A stretch of 64,000 nucleotides of DNA from positions 1 through 64,000 of the forward strand of contig JANXBH010000009.1 in assembly GCA_025060695.1 (NCBI GenBank). The letters are read 5' to 3'. Both the position numbers and the translations under genes were made by a program. The DNA comes from Caldifarciminota bacterium. Lineage in GTDB: Bacteria; Hydrothermota; Hydrothermia; LBFQ01; DSFT01. Within the stretch, counting starts at the first letter, position 1, and each line of letters begins with the position of its first letter. The notes under the pieces were generated by a model. The model was not told the DNA's origin, searched no databases, and worked only from the letters and a program-made list of their open reading frames with translations. Of the stretch, positions 45,361 to 56,345 are shown one piece after another.

Positions 45361-47865
45361 TTATAAAGCCTCCACTCTACCATAAGGTAAAAGTATTACA
45401 TTATTTTCCTCAACAATCACTTTTTTATAATTACTATAAACTAACTTCAACTTGAAAGCTTTTATTAAATTTTCCAACTGCTTTGGTATATCTCCAAACC
45501 TATCTTTTAACTCCTCTTCTACTATTTCTATTTCTTTTATGAATTTTGCATTAACTATTTTTTCATAAAAATAAATCCTCATTTCCTCATCCTCTATGTA
45601 TTCCTTTGGAATATACGCGGGCACTTTAATTTCTAATTCATTCTCGGAGTATTCTATATTCCTTAGTTCATAAATTGCCTTTTCAAGCATATCAAGATAT
45701 AAATAAAATCCTACATTATGAGCATGACCTGATTGTTCAAAACCAAAAATATTACCTGCACCTCTAATTTCTAAGTCAGAAAGTGCAATATCATAACCAC
45801 TTCCAAGATAGCTAAAATTTTCAATAACTTTTAATCTCTTAATAGCATTCTCATTTAAGTTATCATCTTCTATTAAAAAATATGCATAAGCCTGCTTATC
45901 ACTCCTTCCTACTCTACCCCTTAGTTGATGCAACTCGGAAAGTCCAAGTATTTCCGCTCTATGAACTATTATAGTATTTGCATTAGGAAAATCTAAACCC
46001 GCATCAATTATATTGGTTGATACAAGAATATCTATCTTTTGCTCATAAAAGTCTAAAAATACACTTTCTATATCATTTCTTTTCATTCTTCCATGTATTA
46101 ATCTAATCCTTGCACCTTTAAACATATTCTGAAGTTTATGAAAAATATCGTAAATACCATCAATTCTATTATATACATAGAAAACTTGCCCTTTTCTTAT
46201 TAATTCGTTTGAAATGGCATTTTTTACAATTTCATCACTATACTTATATACAAAAGTCCTTATGTCCTTTCTGTCCTTTGGAGGTGTTCTTATAATGCTA
46301 ATATCCAAAAGACCCTTTAAAGCACTTGCTAAGGTTCTTGGAATTGGTGTAGCTGAAAGATATATAGTATCTACTAATAGATTTAAATTTCTTAACTTTT
46401 CTTTTTGTAAAACACCAAATTTATGCTCTTCATCAACTACAAGCAGTCCTAAGTCTCTAAATACAATGTCCTTGGATAAAAGTTTATGCGTCCCAATAAC
46501 AATGTCTATACTTCCTCTTCTTAAGCCTTCTTTAATCTTTCTTACTTCCTCTTTTAATGTTAGTCTGCTAAGCATTCTTACTTCAACGCCAAATCTTTCT
46601 AATCTTGTCTTGAAGTTCCTATAATGCTGGTAAGCCAAAACTGTTGTAGGGACTAATACAGCAACCTGCTTATTATTCAATACTGCTTTTAAACTTGCTC
46701 TTATTATAATCTCAGTTTTGCCAAAACCTACATCTCCAACAATTAGCCTATCTACAACCTTCTCACTTTCCATATCACTCAAAACTTCCTCAATAGCTTT
46801 CTTTTGGTCCTGTGTTTCCTCATATGGAAAAGTTAATTTTAAAATTTCTTCTTCCTGAAATCTTTTGAACTTAAAACCTTTTTGACTTTTCCTTATTGAT
46901 AACTTTGAAATTATTATACTTGCCTGTTTTTTTGCATGTTCATAAGCTTTTTTATAAACTCTCTTCCAAGTATTATCTGACAGGCTACTCATTTCTACAT
47001 TTTTATCACCGAAATATTTTTTTATAAAATGTAAATTGTATATAGGAACAAAGAGAACACCATCTTTATATTGAATTTTAAAAAACTCTATTATTCCTCT
47101 AACTTCAGTTCCTAAAAATTTTCCTATACCATAGTCTTTATGGACAACTAAATCCCCTACACTAAGTGTTTTATAAACTTTATAACTTCTCAAGTTTCCA
47201 TGAAATCCAAGAGAAAATAGTGCAATTTTCTTCTTCATGTCAATAAAACTCTCACTAAACTCGCCCTTTATAACTTTAATTTCTTTATAAATTTTCTTAA
47301 CGCTCTTAGCCCTCTCTCTATCTGAAGTTGCAAAATATACCCTATAACCTTTCTTTAAATAGTAGCTTATATCAATATTCTCCAGTTCATTCTTCAAAAT
47401 TACTAATTTTATACTTTTTCTTACTGGTTTTACTACTTCCCTTACAACTAAAAAATTTTCACAATTTCCCTGACCTTTTATAACTATATCAATTTCCTTT
47501 AAATTCATAAAACTTCTTTGATTATATACATCAAATGCCCTAATACTTTCTATAATATCGCCATCATACTCAACTCTAACTGGATACTCATAACCATCAG
47601 GATAAATATCTAAAATATTTCCTCTTCTTGAGAATTCTCCTTCCTTTTCTACAAAATCTACTCTTAGATATCCACTGTCTATAAGAATGCTTATCAATTT
47701 ATCCTGACTTAAACAACTTGAAACTGAAATTTTCAAAGTATTAAAATTGTGTATTTCATAATCACTTTTGATAAACTTTATTCTCCTTAAAATCTTTAAC
47801 TCTCGGTCTTCATCTCCTATGTAAAAAATAATACTATACTTTTTTAGCAGTTTTCTTAGAATCAA
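45361..47865 (-). CDS. mfd: Transcription-repair coupling factor, short N-terminal version
   Basis: 834 residues from a TTG start, against about 1150 in E. coli. A UvrB-like stretch (GYLRVDFVEKEGEFSRRGNI), the CarD-like polymerase-binding module from about residue 233 (LSVGDLVVHKDYGIGKF), helicase motifs (VGDVGFGKTE, VVDEEHKFG, YLSATPIPRT, LRGRVGRSDKQAYAYF) and a TRCF C-terminal domain are present. Only about 230 residues precede the CarD-like module, about half the usual, so the UvrB-homology part is reduced. The frame stays open 16 codons upstream (KILLSKFLPNSYKYL) with no standard start, so the true N-terminus is uncertain. Confidence 0.9.
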   Translation of the reverse strand: MILRKLLKKYSIIFYIGDEDRELKILRRIKFIKSDYEIHNFNTLKISVSSCLSQDKLISILIDSGYLRVDFVEKEGEFSRRGNILDIYPDGYEYPVRVEYDGDIIESIRAFDVYNQRSFMNLKEIDIVIKGQGNCENFLVVREVVKPVRKSIKLVILKNELENIDISYYLKKGYRVYFATSDRERAKSVKKIYKEIKVIKGEFSESFIDMKKKIALFSLGFHGNLRSYKVYKTLSVGDLVVHKDYGIGKFLGTEVRGIIEFFKIQYKDGVLFVPIYNLHFIKKYFGDKNVEMSSLSDNTWKRVYKKAYEHAKKQASIIISKLSIRKSQKGFKFKRFQEEEILKLTFPYEETQDQKKAIEEVLSDMESEKVVDRLIVGDVGFGKTEIIIRASLKAVLNNKQVAVLVPTTVLAYQHYRNFKTRLERFGVEVRMLSRLTLKEEVRKIKEGLRRGSIDIVIGTHKLLSKDIVFRDLGLLVVDEEHKFGVLQKEKLRNLNLLVDTIYLSATPIPRTLASALKGLLDISIIRTPPKDRKDIRTFVYKYSDEIVKNAISNELIRKGQVFYVYNRIDGIYDIFHKLQNMFKGARIRLIHGRMKRNDIESVFLDFYEQKIDILVSTNIIDAGLDFPNANTIIVHRAEILGLSELHQLRGRVGRSDKQAYAYFLIEDDNLNENAIKRLKVIENFSYLGSGYDIALSDLEIRGAGNIFGFEQSGHAHNVGFYLYLDMLEKAIYELRNIEYSENELEIKVPAYIPKEYIEDEEMRIYFYEKIVNAKFIKEIEIVEEELKDRFGDIPKQLENLIKAFKLKLVYSNYKKVIVEENNVILLPYGRVEAL

Positions 47866-47902
47866 ATATTTATAACTGTTTGGAAGAAACTTTGAAAGAA
47901 GG

Positions 47903-47936
47903 ATTTTAAAATTTTAATGGCTTTAAAATTTGGACT
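47903..47936. promoter_or_regulatory. Divergent promoter region, mfd / methylmalonyl-CoA mutase
   Basis: Minus-strand TAAAAT boxes at 47903-47908 and 47911-47916 are 37 or more bases from the mfd TTG. The plus-strand TAAAAT (47924-47929) is 7 bases from the mutase ATG. Confidence 0.5.
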
Positions 47937-49613
47937 ATGGAAAATAAAGATTTAGAAAAAGTATACAGTGAGTGGTTAGAAAAAAAGAAAAAATTTCAAG
48001 ACACTTCTAGACCTTCATATAGAACTATTTCAGGCATTCCTATAAAGGACATTTATACTCCAAAAGATATTGAAAATACAGATTATCTTAAAGATATTGG
48101 CTTTCCGGGAGAGTATCCATACACAAGAGGTATTCACTATAATATGTATAGAGGTAAAATTTGGACAATGCGTATGTTTGCAGGATTTGGTAGAGCAAAA
48201 GACACAAACGAAAGATTTAAATTTTTAATTAAGCAAGGTCAAACAGGACTATCTACAGCATTTGATATGCCAACACTTATGGGCTATGATTCAGATGACC
48301 CAAGAGCTGAAGGAGAAGTAGGAAGAGAGGGTGTTGCAGTTGACACATTAGCCGACTTTGAAATTCTATTTGACGGAATAAACCTTGCTGAGGTATCTAC
48401 TTCATTTACTATAAACTCTCCTGCTATATTTATATATGCACTATATTTAGCTATTGCGGAAAAACAAGGTGTACCTTTTGAAAAAATTAGAGGAACATTA
48501 CAAAACGATATACTAAAGGAATATCATGCACAAAATGAATTTATCTTTCCTCCTGAACCATCTGTTAAATTAATTGTAGACATAATGGAATTTTCAAGTA
48601 GACATACTCCAAAGTTCAATACAGTTTCAGTTTCAGGTTATCATATTAGAGAAGCAGGCTCAACTGCTGTTCAAGAACTTGCATTTACACTTGCGGATGG
48701 ATTTGCATATGTTGAAGCGGGTATAAGAAGGGGTTTAGATGTAGATAGCTTTGCTCCAAGAATATCATTTTTCTTTAATGCACACATTGATTTCTTTGAG
48801 GAAATTGCAAAATATAGAGCAGCAAGGAGAATATGGGCAAGAGAAATGAAAAATAGATATAAGGCAAAAAATCCACAAAGTTTATTATTAAGATTTCATA
48901 CTCAAACTGCAGGCTGCTCTTTAACAGCACAACAACCTCTAAATAATATTATAAGAACTACAATTGAAGCTCTTGCAGCAGTTTTAGGTGGCACACAAAG
49001 TCTACATACCAATTCTTACGATGAAGCATTACAATTACCAAGTGAAGAGGCGGTAACCATAGCATTAAGAACACAACAGATAATTGCGTACGAAAGTGGA
49101 GTAATTAACACTGTCGATCCATTAGCAGGAAGTTATTTTGTAGAAGCTTTAACTAACGAAGTAGAAAGACAGGCGTATGAATATTTTAATAAGATTTTGG
49201 AAATGGGTAATGGCTCATTTTTGGATGGTGTAATAAATGCAATATATAGTGGTTATATCAAAAAGGAAATAGCTGATGCAGCATATGAGTTTCAAAAAAG
49301 GGTAGAAGAAAAGGACTTTATAATTGTAGGAGTAAACGAATATATTGATGAAAACGAAACAATAGAACCACCTAAGTTTAAGATAGAACACAAGACTGAA
49401 ATAGAACAAAGGGAATTTTTAAAACATATAAAGGAAACAAGAGATAATTTATTAGTAAGGCATAAAATTGAAGAACTTAAAAACGCAGCAAAAAGAGGAG
49501 ACAACCTTGTTCCATATGTATTAGATGCAGTTAAAGTATATGCAACTGAACAAGAAATTATTGAAACATTAAAAAGTGTATATGGAGTATTTAGAGAAGT
49601 GGTAGTATTGTAA
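47937..49613 (+). CDS. Methylmalonyl-CoA mutase large (catalytic) subunit
   Basis: 558 residues. The N-terminal [65 protein letters not shown] and [15 protein letters not shown] are hallmarks. It lacks the C-terminal B12-binding domain (no DxHxxG), so it needs a separate small subunit, not seen here. It interconverts methylmalonyl- and succinyl-CoA, pairing with the biotinyl protein at 27.4 kb in propionate or branched-chain amino-acid metabolism. The family also holds isobutyryl-CoA mutases, which cannot be excluded. Confidence 0.93.
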   Translation: MENKDLEKVYSEWLEKKKKFQDTSRPSYRTISGIPIKDIYTPKDIENTDYLKDIGFPGEYPYTRGIHYNMYRGKIWTMRMFAGFGRAKDTNERFKFLIKQGQTGLSTAFDMPTLMGYDSDDPRAEGEVGREGVAVDTLADFEILFDGINLAEVSTSFTINSPAIFIYALYLAIAEKQGVPFEKIRGTLQNDILKEYHAQNEFIFPPEPSVKLIVDIMEFSSRHTPKFNTVSVSGYHIREAGSTAVQELAFTLADGFAYVEAGIRRGLDVDSFAPRISFFFNAHIDFFEEIAKYRAARRIWAREMKNRYKAKNPQSLLLRFHTQTAGCSLTAQQPLNNIIRTTIEALAAVLGGTQSLHTNSYDEALQLPSEEAVTIALRTQQIIAYESGVINTVDPLAGSYFVEALTNEVERQAYEYFNKILEMGNGSFLDGVINAIYSGYIKKEIADAAYEFQKRVEEKDFIIVGVNEYIDENETIEPPKFKIEHKTEIEQREFLKHIKETRDNLLVRHKIEELKNAAKRGDNLVPYVLDAVKVYATEQEIIETLKSVYGVFREVVVL

Positions 49614-49616
49614 AGT

Positions 49617-51278
49617 TCATTCTTTATTTAGAAGTTTCTTTAAAATTTCGTAATGATTTCTAATTTCGCTATCATTCTGGTCTTTTTCATAAGCGGTTTT
49701 GATATACTTAAAGGCTTCTTCATATTCTCCCTTTTTAAATAGTGCCCATCCGAATGAATCTAATATTTTAGGATTGGTAGGATCTAATTGTATTGCCTTT
49801 TTTAATAATTCAAAACCTTTTTCAATATCTAAATTCTCATTTACAAGCAAATAGCCATAGTTATTGTATATTTTTGAAGCAAAATTTAGAATTTTCTTAT
49901 CCACTGTTGTATCTATTATTGCTTGTATTGATTTTATACTCATTTCATAATACTTAATAGCAGTTTGAATTTTCCCCTCCTTAAAATACTCCTGTGCAAG
50001 TTGAAAATTCGCTTCATAGTCATCTGGTCGTTTTTGAACATATTCAATTAGTATCTCTTTATATAGAACATAATTTCCGCGTCTTTTATAAAAGTCCGCT
50101 AAATTTTTGTACCTTGTAGGGTTATTCTTATCAGCTCTTAATGCATTTTTAAAGTATTTTTCAGCAAGCTTTAGTTTATTCTGATATTCAAAACTGTATG
50201 CAAGAATTGAATATGCGGAAGAATTCATCTTATTCAAGGTTAAGGCTATTTCCTTTAATTGCTCAAATTCTTTTTTATCTAAAAGTATATACATTTTCAA
50301 GATTTTATACTCATCACCGTAGTCTAAGACTTTATCTATCAAATCTAATGCCTTATCTTTCAAACCCAAGTTGTAATATGCTTCAGCTAAGAAAAAAACT
50401 ATATGGGGTGAAAAAACTATTTCGTTAGCTATTGTGAAACTCTCTATTGCTTTTAAATATAAACTATCTAATTTTACTTTCTTTGCAAGATTATAATATG
50501 CATAGCCCATATACTCATAGAAAAAGCTCTCATCGCTATAGTGCTCTAGCACGGACTTACACACTTCAATAATGTCTTTGTACTTCTCATATTTGTATAA
50601 CATCTTTACTAAATACTCATAAAAATTTTTTCTTTCAGGTGTTGCATAAATATAAGCTCTCATCCCATAGTATATTGCGCTATCTTTTATGCCGTTTTGA
50701 TTATACATAGCAGTAAGTGCAAACAGAATTCTAAAGTGCTCGCTTTGGTATTTTAAAAATGTGTCAAAATTACCAGATAACTCTGCTTTACTTATTATAC
50801 TATCTGATAGCCTCAAATAATATAGCGCTTTTGCATAGTCATGACTACTTTTAGAATGGACAAACTTGCTATATAATCCAATAGCATAATTTACCAAATT
50901 TTCTATTGAACTATCTATCTCGTAAACCTTTTTATAAATTACCAATGCATCATCAATTTTAGATAGTTTTTCTAAAAAGATAGCCTGATATTTTAAAAAG
51001 TTTATATTTTTAGGCATTAACAAGTATGCTTTCCTTGACCAATTATACGCACTTTTATAATCTCTCTGCGTTGAATATATCCTTATAATTAAATCATATG
51101 CACTATCATCGTCCTTTCTATATTTTATGTAATTTTTGAGAGTTTTTAAAGCTTTCTTATATTGCTCTTTTTTTATATAATAATAAGCAAGCTGTTTTAA
51201 GGCTGAAATATTACCTTCTTTAAAGTCTTTTTTGTACTTAATTTCTAATGTATCGCTAAGAAGAATTAAAAATATCAC
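49617..51278 (-). CDS. TPR protein, probably exported
   Basis: 553 residues made of about 12 tetratricopeptide repeats ([60 protein letters not shown]). The leader MIFLILLSD is short and uncharged like those of other exported proteins in the window. It starts 4 bases inside the V-ATPase B gene and so is co-transcribed with it. Function unknown; an envelope assembly scaffold is plausible. Confidence 0.82.
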   Translation of the reverse strand: MIFLILLSDTLEIKYKKDFKEGNISALKQLAYYYIKKEQYKKALKTLKNYIKYRKDDDSAYDLIIRIYSTQRDYKSAYNWSRKAYLLMPKNINFLKYQAIFLEKLSKIDDALVIYKKVYEIDSSIENLVNYAIGLYSKFVHSKSSHDYAKALYYLRLSDSIISKAELSGNFDTFLKYQSEHFRILFALTAMYNQNGIKDSAIYYGMRAYIYATPERKNFYEYLVKMLYKYEKYKDIIEVCKSVLEHYSDESFFYEYMGYAYYNLAKKVKLDSLYLKAIESFTIANEIVFSPHIVFFLAEAYYNLGLKDKALDLIDKVLDYGDEYKILKMYILLDKKEFEQLKEIALTLNKMNSSAYSILAYSFEYQNKLKLAEKYFKNALRADKNNPTRYKNLADFYKRRGNYVLYKEILIEYVQKRPDDYEANFQLAQEYFKEGKIQTAIKYYEMSIKSIQAIIDTTVDKKILNFASKIYNNYGYLLVNENLDIEKGFELLKKAIQLDPTNPKILDSFGWALFKKGEYEEAFKYIKTAYEKDQNDSEIRNHYEILKKLLNKE

Positions 51279-52660
51279 TCCATCGGTTTATAAAACTTAT
51301 CTAAGTACTCTTTTGATATTCTTACCAATTCGCTTCTTGGGAGTATAGACAGGAGTTTCCAACCAATCTCAAATGTTTGCTCTATACTTCTTCCTTCCCT
51401 TCTTTGATTTATCATTAACTTCTCAAATTCATCAGCAAATCTTATATACTTTCTATCTATTTCAGAAAGTGCGTCCTCTCCTACAATAGCCGCAAGCCTT
51501 CTATTGTCCTTGCCTCTTGCATAAGCAGAAAATATCTGGTCGGACCACTGCCTGTGGTATCTTTCAGTCTTACCTTCACCAATACCATTATTCATCAATC
51601 TGGATAGTGAAGGTAAAATATCTATTGGTGGAAATACACCAATTCTATGCAATTCCCTTGAGAGAACTATTTGACCTTCTGTGATATAACCTGTTAAATC
51701 TGGTATAGGATGGGTAATATCATCATCGGGCATAGTAAGTATTGGTATTTGTGTTACTGAACCCTTCTTGTTTTTAATTCTTCCTGCTCTTTCATAAATA
51801 TTAGCTAAATCCGTATACATATAACCTGGATAGCCTCTTCTTCCGGGAACTTCTTCTCTTGCAGAAGATATCTCTCTTAATGCTTCGCAGTAGTTAGTAA
51901 TATCAGTTAAAATTACAAGAACATGGTAGTCTAATTCAAATGCAAAGTATTCAGCTACCGTTAGTGCAAATCTCGGCGTTAGTATTCTTTCAATAGTTGG
52001 ATCATCAGCAAGATTAATAAATGCAATTAGTCTATTACTTGCTCCCATTTCTTCAAATTCTTGCTTAAAAAATGCATACTCCCTTTGAGTTATACCAATT
52101 GCACCAAATACTACCAAAAATTGTTCTCCCTCTCCCCTTACAGTTGCATATCTCATTATCATTGCAGCAATTTCATTTGCAGGCAATCCTGAACCTGAAA
52201 ATATTGGCAATTTTTGACCCCTAACAAGTGTATTAAACCCATCTATCGCGGATATACCTGTTTGTATAAAGTCAGATGGCTTTTCTCTTGCAACAGGATT
52301 TATCGGAGAACCAACAATTGGTATTCTTTTTTCTGGAATTACAGGACCAAGTCCATCAATAGGTTCACCTCTACCATTGAATATTCTACCTATCATATTT
52401 CTACTTACACCAAATCTTATAACGTCCTCAACAAGTCTTACTTTACAAGTCTTTACATCAAGTCCTAATGTTCCCTCAAGCACCTGAATAACCGCAAAAT
52501 CCTCAGTAATTTCTAAAACTTGACCACTCCTAACTATTCCTGTTTCAGTTTCTATCTGAACTAACGCTCCATAAGAAAGTTCCTTAGCATTTCTTACTAC
52601 AAGTAGAGGTCCTGATATATAATCTACTGACGTATATTCCTTAATTGAAAGGTCAGTCAT
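51275..52660 (-). CDS. atpB: V/A-type ATP synthase subunit B
   Basis: 461 residues. The regulatory nucleotide-binding subunit is recognised by [36 protein letters not shown] (no full Walker A lysine, as expected for B), [19 protein letters not shown] and [10 protein letters not shown]. It pairs with catalytic subunit A to couple ATP to proton or sodium movement. No other ATPase subunit is adjacent; a TPR gene follows, so the complex is encoded at dispersed loci. The ATG is 6 bases after a TAAAAT box. Confidence 0.95.
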   Translation of the reverse strand: MTDLSIKEYTSVDYISGPLLVVRNAKELSYGALVQIETETGIVRSGQVLEITEDFAVIQVLEGTLGLDVKTCKVRLVEDVIRFGVSRNMIGRIFNGRGEPIDGLGPVIPEKRIPIVGSPINPVAREKPSDFIQTGISAIDGFNTLVRGQKLPIFSGSGLPANEIAAMIMRYATVRGEGEQFLVVFGAIGITQREYAFFKQEFEEMGASNRLIAFINLADDPTIERILTPRFALTVAEYFAFELDYHVLVILTDITNYCEALREISSAREEVPGRRGYPGYMYTDLANIYERAGRIKNKKGSVTQIPILTMPDDDITHPIPDLTGYITEGQIVLSRELHRIGVFPPIDILPSLSRLMNNGIGEGKTERYHRQWSDQIFSAYARGKDNRRLAAIVGEDALSEIDRKYIRFADEFEKLMINQRREGRSIEQTFEIGWKLLSILPRSELVRISKEYLDKFYKPME

Positions 52661-52701
52661 GCTGAAATTTTAAACTACAAAATAGCTTTAAAATTTTCCA
52701 A
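52661..52701. promoter_or_regulatory. Divergent promoter, V-ATPase B / metal-binding lipoprotein
   Basis: A minus-strand TAAAAT (52667-52672) is 6 bases from the atpB ATG; a plus-strand TAAAAT (52689-52694) is 7 bases from the ATG at 52702. Confidence 0.6.
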
Positions 52702-53643
52702 ATGCCTAAAAAAATTTTTTGGTTAATTTTTTTAAATAGTTGCATTAACCCATATGAAGGTATTTTATACCACCACCCTAAAAATTGTGAGTTTAGGGTT
52801 TTAACAACTATTACTATTTTATACGATCTTGCAAAAGAAATTGGTGGCAATAGAGTATGTGTTGAAAGTCTTGTCCCTGTTGGAGGTGACCCACACAAGT
52901 ATGAACCTATTCCATCAGATATAGTAAGAATTTCCAAAGCAGACATTATACTTGCCAATGGACATAACCTTGAAAATTGGCTATTAAAATTACTATCTAA
53001 TAAAAGAGAAGATGCAGTATATTATGAGGTAGCAGGAAATATAGAACCAGTAAACGATGATCCGCACTTATGGATGGATGTAAACTATGCAAAATTATAT
53101 GCAAAGAACATAAAAGAATTATTTTCTAAAATTGACAGAGAAGGAGCAAGAACTTACGAAATAAATTACGAAAGATATATAAGAAACTTAGATGAACTGA
53201 ATAATTTTATAGTTTGTGTAGTTTCAAAGATATCAAAGGAAGATAGAAAGTTAGTGACAACACACGATGCTTTTAGTTATTTTGCAAGAAGATATGGCTT
53301 TGAATTTGTTGGAAGTATATGGGGTATATCCACTGAAGATGAACCTTCTATTAGGGAAATTAAAAATCTTATTGATTTAATTAAAAAAACAAATACCAAA
53401 GCTCTATTTATTGAAACAACTGTAAATCCAAAAATTATGGAGAGTATATCTAAAGAAACTGGTGTTAGAATGGGTGGGAAACTATATGGCGACTCAATAG
53501 GCAAGGAAGGCTCTAATGCGGAAAATTATATAAAAATGCAAATATACAATATAATTACTATTTACGAAGGAATAACTAAAAATAGATATAAAGGTGAGTG
53601 TGATGGTGAGCTTAAGAATATCAAATCTTACAGTATACTATGA
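52702..53643 (+). CDS. Metal ABC transporter substrate-binding lipoprotein (ZnuA/MntC family)
   Basis: 313 residues. A leader with a lipobox-like LNSC is followed by the cluster A-I fold: GGDPHKYEP, DPHLWMD, TTHDAFSYFARRYGFEFVG and SIRE / FIETTVNPKIME. Metal-ligand His residues are in GDPHKYEP, DDPHLW and TTHDAF. It captures Zn(II) or Mn(II) for the ATPase and permease that follow. The last 41 bases overlap the ATPase gene. Confidence 0.92.
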   Translation: MPKKIFWLIFLNSCINPYEGILYHHPKNCEFRVLTTITILYDLAKEIGGNRVCVESLVPVGGDPHKYEPIPSDIVRISKADIILANGHNLENWLLKLLSNKREDAVYYEVAGNIEPVNDDPHLWMDVNYAKLYAKNIKELFSKIDREGARTYEINYERYIRNLDELNNFIVCVVSKISKEDRKLVTTHDAFSYFARRYGFEFVGSIWGISTEDEPSIREIKNLIDLIKKTNTKALFIETTVNPKIMESISKETGVRMGGKLYGDSIGKEGSNAENYIKMQIYNIITIYEGITKNRYKGECDGELKNIKSYSIL

Positions 53644-54319
53644 TATAAATCCGATTTTAATAGATGTTAACTTAGAATTTGAAAGTGGGAAGATTTATGG
53701 AATAATTGGACCTAATGGTGCAGGAAAAACTACTTTAATAAAGTCAATTTTAAATCTTGTTAAATACGAGGAAGGTGAAATAGTATTTTTTGATAGTATG
53801 AAATTTGAGAATGTAAGAAACAAAGTAGCATATATTCCCCAAAAGGAAGTTGTAGATTGGGATTTTCCTATTACAGTCTTTGAAGTAGTTTTAATGGGTA
53901 GATTTGTTCATTTAGGTTTATTTAAAAGACCTAAAAAATATGATTTGGAGATAACTGAGAAAGCACTAAGAGCATCAAATATATATCATCTAAGGGATAG
54001 ACAAATTTCAGAGCTTTCTGGTGGTCAACAGCAAAAGGTTTTAATTGCAAGAGCCATATGCCAAGAAGCTGATATATATCTACTTGATGAACCATTTACT
54101 GCTATCGATATTTTAACTGAAAAAAAGCTAACTGAAATTTTAAGAAACTTAAAAAACCATGGAAAAACTATAATAATAATAGATCATGACTTATCAAGAG
54201 CAAAAACTTACGATGAATTGGTTTTACTAAATAGGAGAGTTATAGCAAAAGGAAAGCCATCAGATGTATTAAATGATAAAAACCTCTTTGAGCTATATAG
54301 TGAAAAGCTCTTAGTATAG
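53603..54319 (+). CDS. Metal ABC transporter ATPase
   Basis: 238 residues from the ATG at 53603 (MVSLRISNLTVYY), preceded by AAAGGTG; the ORF-track GTG at 53594 adds three residues. Walker A GPNGAGKTT, ISELSGGQQQKV, Walker B YLLDEPFTAID and IIIDHDL. The IPQKEVVDWDFPITVFEVVLMG stretch is typical of the Mn/Zn subfamily. It energises uptake through the permease encoded 1 base downstream. Confidence 0.93.
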   Translation: MVSLRISNLTVYYDINPILIDVNLEFESGKIYGIIGPNGAGKTTLIKSILNLVKYEEGEIVFFDSMKFENVRNKVAYIPQKEVVDWDFPITVFEVVLMGRFVHLGLFKRPKKYDLEITEKALRASNIYHLRDRQISELSGGQQQKVLIARAICQEADIYLLDEPFTAIDILTEKKLTEILRNLKNHGKTIIIIDHDLSRAKTYDELVLLNRRVIAKGKPSDVLNDKNLFELYSEKLLV

Positions 54320-54320
54320 T

Positions 54321-55454
54321 ATGTTTGAACCATTTCAGTATGGATTTTTTATTAAAGCATTAATTGCTTCTATAATCATATCCATCACTAGTTCCTTTAT
54401 TTCTCCCTTTTTAATAAGTAAAAGATGGTCATTATTAGGTGATACAATATCACACGCAGTTCTTCCTGGAATAGCAATAGCCTATATTTTAAAAATTCCA
54501 TTTTTTATTGGGGCAGTTGCTAGTGCAGTTTTAACAGCTATATTCGTAGGGTTCATTGAAAATAAAACGAAAATAAAAGGTGATACTGCACTCGGCATTG
54601 GCCTAACAGGCGCTTTTGCACTTGGCATAGCTATTATGAGTATTATTAGAACAAAGGATATTGACCTTTATCATATACTATTTGGTAATGTGCTTGCAAT
54701 TAGATTATCTGATATCTTGTTAGTTTCAATAATTGGAGCAATAGTCGTATTATCAATAATTATTTTGTATAAGGAATTTGTTCTTTGGACATTCAATCAA
54801 ACCTTATTTAAATTATACGGATTTCCAGATAAACTATTTAGATATGTGCTTATAGTTTTAGTATCAATTAGCATAGTTTCTGCAGTTGTAGCGGTAGGAG
54901 TAGTATTAGCAGTTGCTCTTGTTATTATCCCAGGAGCAATAGGATATTTAATCTTTAGGAAAATCTCAGACATTATTAAGTTTGGCATTTTAATTAGTTC
55001 AATTTCAGTAATTTTAGGTTTATATAGTTCATATTATTTAAATGTTTCAAGTGGTCCTGCTATTGTTGTTATACTGACGCTATTTTTCTTACTCTTTATG
55101 TTTGTCTCACCAAAAGAGGGTATCATAGCAAAAACTATACGTACATACAAAAGTAGAAAATTCATTGAACTGCAGGATGAACTAAAATTAATATATGAGT
55201 TGTCAAGAAGTGAAATTAAGCTTTCAAATCTTAAAAATAGTAAAATTTCCAAATTTATAAAGCTTGGAATAATAGAGCTTGAAAATGACAAGATTAAGTT
55301 CACAGAAAAAGGGAAAAAAGCTGTAGATAAACTTATTAAAGCTCATGAGTTATGGGAAGAATATCTTAAAAGTCATAATGTAGCAGAAAAACTTGAACAC
55401 TATACCGACGATGAAATAATGGAAATTTTAGAAAAACTAACAAAAAACCGATAA
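54321..55454 (+). CDS. Metal ABC permease fused to a DtxR/MntR-like winged-helix domain
   Basis: 377 residues. Residues 1-270 are an ABC-3 permease (ISKRWSLLGDTISHAVLPGIAIAY, GLTGAFALGIAIMS, VLAVALVIIPGAIGYL) with seven to nine helices. Residues about 290-377 are a winged-helix-like stretch (RKFIELQDELKLIYELSRSEIKLS, then GKKAVDKLIKAHELWEEYL and EKLEHYTDDEIMEIL) that matches the DtxR/MntR DNA-binding and dimer part. The fusion is known in some phyla and suggests the permease tail senses or answers to metal. The exact metal is not evident. Confidence 0.85.
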   Translation: MFEPFQYGFFIKALIASIIISITSSFISPFLISKRWSLLGDTISHAVLPGIAIAYILKIPFFIGAVASAVLTAIFVGFIENKTKIKGDTALGIGLTGAFALGIAIMSIIRTKDIDLYHILFGNVLAIRLSDILLVSIIGAIVVLSIIILYKEFVLWTFNQTLFKLYGFPDKLFRYVLIVLVSISIVSAVVAVGVVLAVALVIIPGAIGYLIFRKISDIIKFGILISSISVILGLYSSYYLNVSSGPAIVVILTLFFLLFMFVSPKEGIIAKTIRTYKSRKFIELQDELKLIYELSRSEIKLSNLKNSKISKFIKLGIIELENDKIKFTEKGKKAVDKLIKAHELWEEYLKSHNVAEKLEHYTDDEIMEILEKLTKNR

Positions 55455-55457
55455 CTT

Positions 55458-55463
55458 TAAACT
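55458..55463 (+). promoter_or_regulatory. -10-like box of the amidinotransferase gene
   Basis: TAAACT in CTTTAAACTTT lies 8 bases before the TTG start at 55472, just after the permease stop. It supports the TTG choice. Confidence 0.4.
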
Positions 55464-55471
55464 TTTAGTCT

Positions 55472-56284
55472 TTGAAAAGAAAATTTATTTTATGTCCACC
55501 ATGTTATTATAGAGTTGAATACGATTTTTCAGACGATAATGAATTTTATGATATTTATAGAGGAAAACAAGTGGACCAAAAAAAGTCAAATAATCAATGG
55601 CTTAATGTTTACCATAGTTATTTAAAGCATGGAATTGATATAGAAATTGTTCCACCAGCAGAAAATTTACCGGAACTTACATTTATAGGAGATTCAATAT
55701 TTTTAATGAAAGACAAAGCAATAATAAGTAACTTTAAACACCCTATAAGACAAAAGGAAGCGGAATATATAAAAACATGGGCATATAGCAAAAACTTTGA
55801 AGTTATAGAAACTCCGAAAAACCTAACTTTTGAAGGAAATGCAGAAACCATTTATATTTATTCTAAAAATGTTATTTTAATGGCATATGGTAAAAGAACT
55901 TCATTAGAAATGAAAGATTTTTTAGAAAAGACCTTAGGTATTAAAGTTATACCTATTGAAACATATAGATTTCATCTTGACATTTGTTTATTTGCAATAA
56001 ACGATATAATCATATATGCAGAAAATACTATCAGTGAAAAGTCATTAGAATTACTAAAAGAGAACAAATTTTATCTAATTAAAGTTCCAGAAGAGTGGAC
56101 AATTCATTTTGGATTAAATAATACGTATTATGAAGATGTAATCTTTTGCAATCAATCTAAAATTAGCGATAAATTATCAGAAATACTTCTAAATTTTGGA
56201 TATAAAACTGAGTGTCTTGATTTATCTGAATTTCATTTAGTAGGTGGCGGAGTCAAGTGTTTAACATTAGAACATTATAAATAA
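55472..56284 (+). CDS. Amidinotransferase-family hydrolase (dimethylarginine/arginine deiminase type)
   Basis: 270 residues from a TTG start. The family's pentein core is visible: FILCPPCYYRVEY, FEGNAETIYI (acidic residue near 121), YRFHLD (catalytic His168) and a C-terminal GGGVKCLTLEH (nucleophile Cys263). The triad of Cys, His and Glu is complete. Members hydrolyse methylated arginine, arginine or related guanidines; the true substrate here is unknown. No arginine genes flank it. Confidence 0.82.
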   Translation: MKRKFILCPPCYYRVEYDFSDDNEFYDIYRGKQVDQKKSNNQWLNVYHSYLKHGIDIEIVPPAENLPELTFIGDSIFLMKDKAIISNFKHPIRQKEAEYIKTWAYSKNFEVIETPKNLTFEGNAETIYIYSKNVILMAYGKRTSLEMKDFLEKTLGIKVIPIETYRFHLDICLFAINDIIIYAENTISEKSLELLKENKFYLIKVPEEWTIHFGLNNTYYEDVIFCNQSKISDKLSEILLNFGYKTECLDLSEFHLVGGGVKCLTLEHYK

Positions 56285-56310
56285 TTGATAATCTAATATT
56301 TAAGGGGGTA

Positions 56311-56339
56311 TTGACTTTGAGGGGGAGAAGCTTTAAAAT
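56311..56339 (+). promoter_or_regulatory. Full sigma-70-type promoter of the FG-GAP protein gene
   Basis: TTGACT (56311-56316), a 17-base spacer and TAAAAT (56334-56339), only 6 bases before the ATG. This is the clearest consensus promoter in the window and, as drawn, leaves no room for a 5' leader or ribosome site. Confidence 0.75.
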
Positions 56340-56345
56340 TATAAT

